Shown: positions 58,873-64,000 of the stretch, piece by piece
How the letters are laid out: every line of letters starts with the position of its first letter
Position numbering within the stretch: the stretch's first letter is position 1
Source of the DNA: Pseudomonas frederiksbergensis
GTDB taxonomy: Bacteria > Pseudomonadota > Gammaproteobacteria > Pseudomonadales > Pseudomonadaceae
Direction of reading: 5' to 3'
NCBI RefSeq assembly: GCF_000802155.2
Contig: NZ_JQGJ02000019.1
Location: forward strand, 1-64,000
DNA length: 64,000 bases
Position numbers and translations under genes: made by a program
The notes under the pieces: model-generated
Databases searched by the model: none
Seen by the model: only the letters and a program-made list of their open reading frames with translations
Told to the model about the DNA's origin: nothing

Positions 58873-59492
58873 GGTTGGCCTCCACGCAAGGTAAGGTAAA
58901 AGTGATGCAGGCGTTCGACCTCGCTGTGCAGCCAGGCAAGGTCGCGGTCGTTGACCAGCACATCGTCGGCATGGCTCAGGCGGTCCTGGCGGCTGGATTG
59001 GGCCTTGAGGATTGCCTGGACCTGCTGTTCGCTGGTCTGGTCGCGCTGCAAGGTGCGTTCGACCTGCAGTCGTTCAGGCGCGTCGATCACCAGGATCCTC
59101 TGGGTCATCGCGTATTGTCCCGACTCGATCAACAGCGGTGATACCAGGATCGCATAGGGTGATTTTGCCTGGCCCAGGTGATGGGCGATTTCGTCGGCGA
59201 TCAGCGGATGCAGCAGCGTTTCGAGCCAACGGCGCTCATCGGCATCCTCGAAGATCAGCGTGCGCAGCGCCGACCGATCCAGCGTGCCGTCTGCCTGCAA
59301 CACGCCAGGACCGAAGTGCTCGGCAATCTTTTCCAGTGCCGGACGTCCAGGTTCGACCACCCAGCGCGCCGCATGGTCGGCATCGACCGTGTGCACGCCC
59401 AGGTCGATAAAGTGCTGGGCTGCCGCGCTCTTGCCGCTGCCGATGCCACCGGTCAGGCCGAGAATCCAGGGTTTTTTCAAAGGGCTGCTCAT
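58869..59492 (-). CDS. coaE: Dephospho-CoA kinase
   Basis: Last step of coenzyme A synthesis, phosphorylating the 3'-OH of dephospho-CoA. The 207-aa product has Walker A GLTGGIGSGKS (residues about 12-22), VDADHAARWVVEPG, LHPLI and the lid segment RQDRLSHADDVLVND. The start ATG at 59492 shares one base with the pilD stop (TAATG), so it is coupled; an open frame running on into pilD is rejected. Confidence 0.96.
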   Translation of the reverse strand: MSSPLKKPWILGLTGGIGSGKSAAAQHFIDLGVHTVDADHAARWVVEPGRPALEKIAEHFGPGVLQADGTLDRSALRTLIFEDADERRWLETLLHPLIADEIAHHLGQAKSPYAILVSPLLIESGQYAMTQRILVIDAPERLQVERTLQRDQTSEQQVQAILKAQSSRQDRLSHADDVLVNDRDLAWLHSEVERLHHFYLTLRGGQP

Positions 59493-60361
59493 TAGAAACC
59501 GACTGACTGCCAATAGAAGTCGGTTATTTGACCACCCCAGAGCAACGCAATCCAGCCGGCAATCGCCAGATAGGGGCCGAAGGGGATCTGTGTCGATGTC
59601 GGGGCGTCCCGCATGCGCAGCACAATGACGCCGACGACAGCGCCCACCAGCGAAGACAGCAGCAGTGTCAGCGGCAGGATTTGCCAGCCACCCCAGGCGC
59701 CCAGCATCGCCAGCAGCTTGAAATCGCCGTAGCCCATGCCTTCCTTGCCGGTGATCAGCTTGAACACCCAGAACACCGACCACAGCGCCAGATAACCCGC
59801 CACCGCGCCCCACAATGCCTGGTGCAGCGAGACGAACAGCTCGAAGCTGTTGACGATCAGCCCCAGCCACAACAACGGCAAGACCAGGGAGTCGGGCAGC
59901 AGTTGGTGCTCGGCGTCGATCAGGCTCATGGACAGCAGGCCCCAACTCAGCACCATCGCCATCGCGGCGTGCCAGCCGAAGCCGAAATGCCAGGCAAGGA
60001 ACGCCGACAGCGCGCCGCAGGCCAGTTCGGTCAGGGGGTAACGCTTGCCGATGGGCGCGGCGCAACTTGAACAGCGGCCGCGCAGCATCAGGTAGCTCAA
60101 CAGCGGGATATTTTCCCAGGCCCGGATACGGTGACCGCAATGGGGACATTGGGAATGGGGCAGCATCAGGTTGTAGACCGGACCAGGGGCTTGCGCCGGC
60201 AGGCCCAGCAGGTCCTGGGCTTGCAGGCGCCATTCGCGGTCGAGCATCTTCGGCAGGCGCCACACCAACACATTCAGGAAACTGCCGATGATCAGCCCAA
60301 GCAGCAGTGCGGTGAGCACGAACGCCAAGGGGTAAAGCACGAAGAATTCGCTCAAGGGCAT
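59492..60361 (-). CDS. pilD: Prepilin peptidase / N-methyltransferase PilD
   Basis: An inner-membrane aspartyl protease that cleaves and N-methylates type IV prepilins and type II secretion pseudopilins. The 289-aa product has the cytoplasmic zinc-type Cys pairs CPHCG and CSSC, the two catalytic Asp motifs in SLIDAEHQLLPD and MGYGDFKLLA, and about eight transmembrane segments. The start is at 60361. It follows pilC by 1 nt. Its substrates here are PilA, PilE, PilV, PilW, PilX, FimU and the FimT-like protein. Confidence 0.95.
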   Translation of the reverse strand: MPLSEFFVLYPLAFVLTALLLGLIIGSFLNVLVWRLPKMLDREWRLQAQDLLGLPAQAPGPVYNLMLPHSQCPHCGHRIRAWENIPLLSYLMLRGRCSSCAAPIGKRYPLTELACGALSAFLAWHFGFGWHAAMAMVLSWGLLSMSLIDAEHQLLPDSLVLPLLWLGLIVNSFELFVSLHQALWGAVAGYLALWSVFWVFKLITGKEGMGYGDFKLLAMLGAWGGWQILPLTLLLSSLVGAVVGVIVLRMRDAPTSTQIPFGPYLAIAGWIALLWGGQITDFYWQSVGF

Positions 60362-60362
60362 G

Positions 60363-61580
60363 TCAGATCGCAGAGCCGAGTTGGAAGATGGGCATGTACA
60401 TGGCAACCACCAGGCCGCCGACGACCACCCCCAGGATGACCATGATGAAGGGTTCCATCAGGCTGGTGAGGTTGTCCACCAGATTATCCACTTCGGCTTC
60501 ATAAAAACTTGCCACCTTGTCGAGCATGTCGTCCAGCGCGCCGGATTCTTCGCCGATGGCGGTCATCTGGATTGCCAGGTTCGGGAAAATGCCGGACGTA
60601 CGCATCGAGAAATTCAACTGCATGCCGGTCGAGACATCCTGTCGAATGCGTTGCACGGCACGCTTGAACACCACGTTGCCAGTGGCGCCCGACACAGAGT
60701 CGAGGGCTTCGACCAGTGGCACGCCGGCGGCGAACGTCGTCGACAGCGTACGGGCGTAGCGAGCCACGGCGGACTTGTACATCAAGGCGCCGACCAAGGG
60801 CAGCTTGAGCAGCCATTTGTCTCGCCAATCACGAAAGGCCTGGGAGCGCTTGAGCGCCTGCTTGACACCGAAAAATCCCCCCACCAGCCCGCCCAGCAAT
60901 ACCCACCACCATTCTTGCAGGAACTCCGACAGGCCGATGACCATCAGCGTGAAAGCCGGTAGTTTTGCGCCAAAGCCTGAGAAGACCGACTCGAACTGCG
61001 GCACGACCTTGATCAGCAGGATGCTCGTGACCACCGCCGCGACAGCGATCACCGCGGCAGGATAGGTCATGGCTTTCTTGATCTTGGCCTTGAGGGCTTC
61101 GCTTTTTTCCTTGTAGGTCGCGACGCGGTCCAGCAGCGTGTCCAGGGCGCCGGCTTGCTCGCCGGCGTCCACCAGGTTGCAATACAACTCATCGAAATAC
61201 TGTGGGCATTTGCGCAGGGAGGCGGCGAAGCTGTTGCCGGCGGCGACTTCCTGTTTCACCTCGTCCACCAATTTGCGCATATTCGGATTGTCGAAGCCCT
61301 CGCCAATGATGTCGAACGCCTGCAACAGCGGCACGCCCGCCTTGAGCATCGTCGCCATCTGGCGGGTGAACAGCGCGATGTCCAGCGGCTTGATGCGCTT
61401 GCCCTTGCTGAATATCGACGTGGATTTCTTGCGAACCTTGCCCGGGTTGATGCCTTGTTTACGCAGCTGTGCCTTGACCAGTGCCGGGCTCTGGCCGGTC
61501 AGTTCGCCGGACATTTTCGTGCCTTTGCGGTCTTTGCCTTCCCACGTATAGACGTCGGTTTTTACTGCCTTGACCGCCAT
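60363..61580 (-). CDS. pilC: Type IV pilus inner-membrane platform protein PilC
   Basis: A GspF-family platform protein that couples the PilB/PilT motors to the pilin fibre. The 405-aa product has two T2SSF repeats (about 70-195 and 270-395) and three transmembrane segments (about 170-190, 215-235 and 375-395), with TRQMATMLKAGVPLLQAFDI and ESGALDDMLDKVASFYE. The start is ATG at 61580 with AAGGA before it; the TTG at 61586 is rejected. Between pilB and pilD, as usual. Confidence 0.95.
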   Translation of the reverse strand: MAVKAVKTDVYTWEGKDRKGTKMSGELTGQSPALVKAQLRKQGINPGKVRKKSTSIFSKGKRIKPLDIALFTRQMATMLKAGVPLLQAFDIIGEGFDNPNMRKLVDEVKQEVAAGNSFAASLRKCPQYFDELYCNLVDAGEQAGALDTLLDRVATYKEKSEALKAKIKKAMTYPAAVIAVAAVVTSILLIKVVPQFESVFSGFGAKLPAFTLMVIGLSEFLQEWWWVLLGGLVGGFFGVKQALKRSQAFRDWRDKWLLKLPLVGALMYKSAVARYARTLSTTFAAGVPLVEALDSVSGATGNVVFKRAVQRIRQDVSTGMQLNFSMRTSGIFPNLAIQMTAIGEESGALDDMLDKVASFYEAEVDNLVDNLTSLMEPFIMVILGVVVGGLVVAMYMPIFQLGSAI

Positions 61581-61582
61581 GT

Positions 61583-63283
61583 TCAATCCTTGGTGACCCG
61601 GTTGATTTCTTCGAGGCTGGTGATGCCTTGCATCACTTTGAACAGCCCCGAGGTGCGCAAGTCGTTGAAGCCGTCCTTGCGCATTTGCAGATCGATTTCC
61701 AGGGAGTTGCCTTCGGCCATGATCAGCCGTTGCAGCTCAGGCGTGTTCTTCACCACTTCGTATACCCCCACGCGACCCTTGTAGCCGTTGTTGCACTGTT
61801 CGCAACCGACCGGCTCATAGATCGTGAATGAGCCGATGCGTTCCCGGGGGAAACCTTCCTTGAGCAGGGTTTCCTCGGGAATCTCGATGGCTCTTTTGCA
61901 CTGGGCACACAGCTTGCGCGCCAGGCGCTGGGCAATGATCAAGTGCACCGCCGTGGCGATGTTAAAGCCAGGGATGCCCATGTTCTGCAGGCGGATCAGT
62001 GTTTCGGCGGCGCTGTTGGTGTGCAGGGTGGACAACACCAGGTGCCCGGTCTGTGCGGCCTTGATGGCTATCTCGGCAGTTTCCAGGTCGCGGATCTCAC
62101 CGACCATGATCACGTCCGGGTCCTGGCGCAGGAACGAGCGCAGGGCATGGGCGAAATCCAGGCCCTGGCGCGGATTCACGTTGACCTGGTTGATGCCCTC
62201 CATGTTGATCTCCACCGGGTCCTCGGCGGTCGAGATGTTGATATCCACGGTATTGAGGATGTTCAGGCCGGTATAGAGCGACACGGTCTTGCCCGAGCCG
62301 GTCGGCCCGGTCACCAGGATCAGCCCTTGCGGTTGCTTGAGGGCCGCCATGTACAGGTCTTTCTGCTCCGGTTCGTAGCCCAGGGCGTCGATGCCCATTT
62401 GCGCGCTGGAGGGATCGAGAATCCGGATGACCACTTTTTCGCCCCAGAGCGTGGGCAGGGTATTGACCCGGAAATCGATGGACTTGGTTTTCGACAGGCG
62501 CATCTTCAACCGACCGTCCTGGGGCTTGCGTCGCTCGGAAATGTCCAGGCTTGCCATGACTTTCAGGCGCGCGGCAATGCGGTTGGCCAGTTGGATGGGG
62601 GGCTTGGCGACCTCCCGCAGCATGCCGTCGGTACGCACCCGCACCCGGTAGGTTTTTTCATAGGGCTCGAAGTGCAAATCGGAAGAGCCGCCCTTGATGG
62701 CATCCAACAGCATCTTGTTGACGAAGCGCACCACGGGCGCATCGTCGCCGTCCTGGCCGGCGATGGTGTCCTGCTTGCGGTCGTCGATCGACTCGATGTC
62801 CAGGCCGTCGAGATCGACATCCGTCATGCCCTCCAGCCCGGTGCTGCTGGATTCGAAGAATTTCTCGATGGCGTCGCTGAGCTTGTCGTCTTCCACCAGG
62901 ATGGCTTCGGTGGTGAGGCCGGTGCTGAACTGGATGTCGTTGATGGCTTGATGATTGGTGGGGTCGGAAATACCTACGTACAGCTTGTTGCCGCGCCGCC
63001 ATAGCGGTAGCGCGTGGTGCTGGCGCACCAGTTTTTCGCTGACCAGGCCGGTGGGCTGGTTGTCCTTGTCGAGGCTGTTGAGGTCCAGCAGGGCGATACC
63101 GAAATGCTCCGAGGCAATTTCCGCCACCTGGCGACTCTGGATCATTTTGTTTTGCACCAGGTAACTGACCAGGGGCACTCGATTGCGCTGGGCCTGTTGA
63201 AAAGCCTGCTGCGCGCTTTGTTCGGTGATCAGTTCAGCCAACACCAATTGCTTGGCCAGGCCGCTGAGGGCGATGTCATTCAT
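61583..63283 (-). CDS. pilB: Type IV pilus extension ATPase PilB
   Basis: A cytoplasmic hexameric ATPase powering pilus extension. The 566-aa product has an N-terminal GspE N1 region (1-140), Walker A GPTGSGKTVSLY (about residue 325), Asp box and Walker B (VIMVGEIRDLETAE), HTNSAAETLIRL, and the zinc motif CAQC plus CEQCNNGY. It is transcribed divergently from pilA. Confidence 0.96.
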   Translation of the reverse strand: MNDIALSGLAKQLVLAELITEQSAQQAFQQAQRNRVPLVSYLVQNKMIQSRQVAEIASEHFGIALLDLNSLDKDNQPTGLVSEKLVRQHHALPLWRRGNKLYVGISDPTNHQAINDIQFSTGLTTEAILVEDDKLSDAIEKFFESSSTGLEGMTDVDLDGLDIESIDDRKQDTIAGQDGDDAPVVRFVNKMLLDAIKGGSSDLHFEPYEKTYRVRVRTDGMLREVAKPPIQLANRIAARLKVMASLDISERRKPQDGRLKMRLSKTKSIDFRVNTLPTLWGEKVVIRILDPSSAQMGIDALGYEPEQKDLYMAALKQPQGLILVTGPTGSGKTVSLYTGLNILNTVDINISTAEDPVEINMEGINQVNVNPRQGLDFAHALRSFLRQDPDVIMVGEIRDLETAEIAIKAAQTGHLVLSTLHTNSAAETLIRLQNMGIPGFNIATAVHLIIAQRLARKLCAQCKRAIEIPEETLLKEGFPRERIGSFTIYEPVGCEQCNNGYKGRVGVYEVVKNTPELQRLIMAEGNSLEIDLQMRKDGFNDLRTSGLFKVMQGITSLEEINRVTKD

Positions 63284-63444
63284 GGGGATACCGGACGCGG
63301 ACTGTTCTTGATTTATAGCCTAGTCAAGCATCGGTGCCTGACCAGCGCACAGAGGTGACAAAAAGCGTCAGATAGTGCGGTTGTTGGGGTGCCACGTAGG
63401 TCTTTTGCAGACAGGAAAGCCTTGATTGGCGGGGCTTCCAGGGT

Positions 63445-63461
63445 TGGCATGCGCTCTGCAA
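63445..63461 (+). promoter_or_regulatory. Sigma-54 (-24/-12) promoter of pilA
   Basis: TTGGCATGCGCTCTGCA (63444-63460) fits TGGCAY-R-N4-TTGCW, with GG (63446-63447) and GC (63458-63459) exactly 10 bp apart. It lies about 50 bp before pilA. PilR, encoded at 43421, is the expected activator. Confidence 0.88.
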
Positions 63462-63508
63462 TGGCCGTTTCAGGTCATGAGATTTCGACTCATGCATGGG
63501 AGATGTCT

Positions 63509-63937
63509 ATGAGAAAGCAAAAGGGTTTTACGCTGATCGAGCTGCTGATCGTGGTGGCGATCATTGGGATCCTGGCGACGTTTGCGTTGCCGCAGTATTC
63601 AAAGTATCAGGCGCGAGCGAAGGTGACGGTCGGGCTGGCGGAGGCTTCTTCGTTGAAGGTGCCGGTTGAAGACTTGCTGAATAAAGGTACAACACCAACC
63701 GCTACCAACACGGGCGTACCTGCATCAAGCAATAATTGCACAATGGCTGTCGCAGGTGATGCTGCTGCCGGGACCGCCACCATCACTTGCACCATCAAGG
63801 AAGCGCCTTCTTCCATCGTAGGTAAAACGATCACTCTCAGTCGTCTCGGGACGGGTGCCTGGAGTTGTGCTTCTAATGTTGCTGAAGAGTTCTTGCCAGC
63901 GGGCGGCTGCACCGTAGCGGCCGGCGGAGCCGGTTGA
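63509..63937 (+). CDS. pilA: Major type IV pilin PilA
   Basis: The major structural subunit of the type IV pilus. The 142-aa prepilin has a short basic leader (MRKQKG), the cleavage site KG-FTLIELLIVVAIIGIL with Glu5, then PQYSKYQARAKVTVGLAEAS. The C-terminal loop holds a Cys pair (WSCASN and GGCTVAAG) forming the disulfide loop, plus an internal Cys pair (NNCTM and ITCTI). The start is at 63509 with GGGAGA upstream. Controlled by the sigma-54 promoter just upstream. Confidence 0.95.
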   Translation: MRKQKGFTLIELLIVVAIIGILATFALPQYSKYQARAKVTVGLAEASSLKVPVEDLLNKGTTPTATNTGVPASSNNCTMAVAGDAAAGTATITCTIKEAPSSIVGKTITLSRLGTGAWSCASNVAEEFLPAGGCTVAAGGAG

Positions 63938-63958
63938 TCGCTTAAGCGAGACCCAACC

Positions 63959-63982
63959 GAAGCCCCGCATCTGCGGGGCTTC
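63959..63982 (+). terminator. Intrinsic terminator of pilA
   Basis: A perfect 10-bp stem, GAAGCCCCGC / GCGGGGCTTC, with an ATCT loop, followed by GTCATATT; it lies 21 bp past the pilA stop. The T-run is weak. Confidence 0.75.
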
Positions 63983-64000
63983 GTCATATTACGGAACGAG

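Noticed and set aside
1..64000. CRISPR arrays, prophage or insertion sequences
   Set aside because: No regular spacer-repeat pattern and no transposase, integrase or phage structural genes seen on either strand.

Overview
The window is a chromosomal segment of a gamma-proteobacterial Pseudomonas, most like the P. fluorescens group. The evidence is the GC-rich codon use, the many TGTGGGAGCG...CGCTCCCACA palindromic (REP-type) repeats, and a gene order that follows the P. aeruginosa PAO1 block PA4525-PA4602 as I remember it (pilA/B/C/D, coaE, yacG, ndh, clpB, pgeF, rluD, bamD, pilS/R, thiO, minor pilins, ispH, fkpB, lspA, ileS, ribF, murJ, rpsT, proB, obg, rpmA, rplU, ispB, ettA, morA, glyA). 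Almost everything is core genome. I see no insertion sequence, prophage, integrase or CRISPR array.

Layout. 1-3.2 kb: end of a YbdD/YjiX gene, the G3E GTPase yjiA, an orphan AT-rich hypothetical gene and glyA. 3.4-9.2 kb: a 1282-aa PAS-GGDEF-EAL protein (morA-like) and the ribosome-associated ABC-F protein EttA. 9.2-13.0 kb: the accessory highlight, a lanthipeptide locus with a full-length class II synthetase LanM (minus strand), preceded by two very short genes that I read as its precursor peptides (12548-12691 and 12732-12848). They share a leader motif (MSG-[DN]-F-x-x-D). The core of the second carries three evenly spaced Thr-Cys pairs. No dedicated transporter, leader peptidase or immunity gene is visible. 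13.0-23.2 kb: a GreA/GreB-like factor, a lipoprotein, DUF4105 and DUF3015 proteins, a Lon-family protease, a YqhA-type membrane protein, an FKBP isomerase, a small gene with a clear Fur box, a PhnA/YjdM protein and ispB. 23.2-35.5 kb: rplU-rpmA, obg, proB, creA-like, rpsT, murJ, ribF-ileS-lspA-fkpB and ispH. 35.4-46.6 kb: minor pilins (fimT-like, fimU, pilV, pilW, pilX, pilY1, pilE), thiO, a decayed DUF6124 gene and the pilS/pilR two-component system. 46.7-54.8 kb: bamD, rluD, pgeF, clpB (with a sigma-32-like promoter), four tRNA genes (Asn, Pro, Lys, Pro) and a chemotaxis receptor. 54.8-64 kb: ndh, several small conserved proteins, yacG-coaE-pilD-pilC-pilB, and the divergent major pilin pilA behind a textbook sigma-54 promoter.

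How the parts connect. The window holds most of the type IV pilus programme: assembly motor (PilB), platform (PilC), prepilin peptidase (PilD), major and minor pilins, tip adhesin (PilY1), and the sensor-regulator pair (PilS/PilR) expected to drive the -24/-12 promoter of pilA. A second theme is translation and the cell envelope (IleS, ribosomal proteins, tRNAs, RluD, EttA, Obg; LspA, MurJ, BamD, IspB/IspH). The lanthipeptide locus sits between core genes and has a visibly lower GC content, so it looks acquired. It is the best candidate for an undescribed system here.
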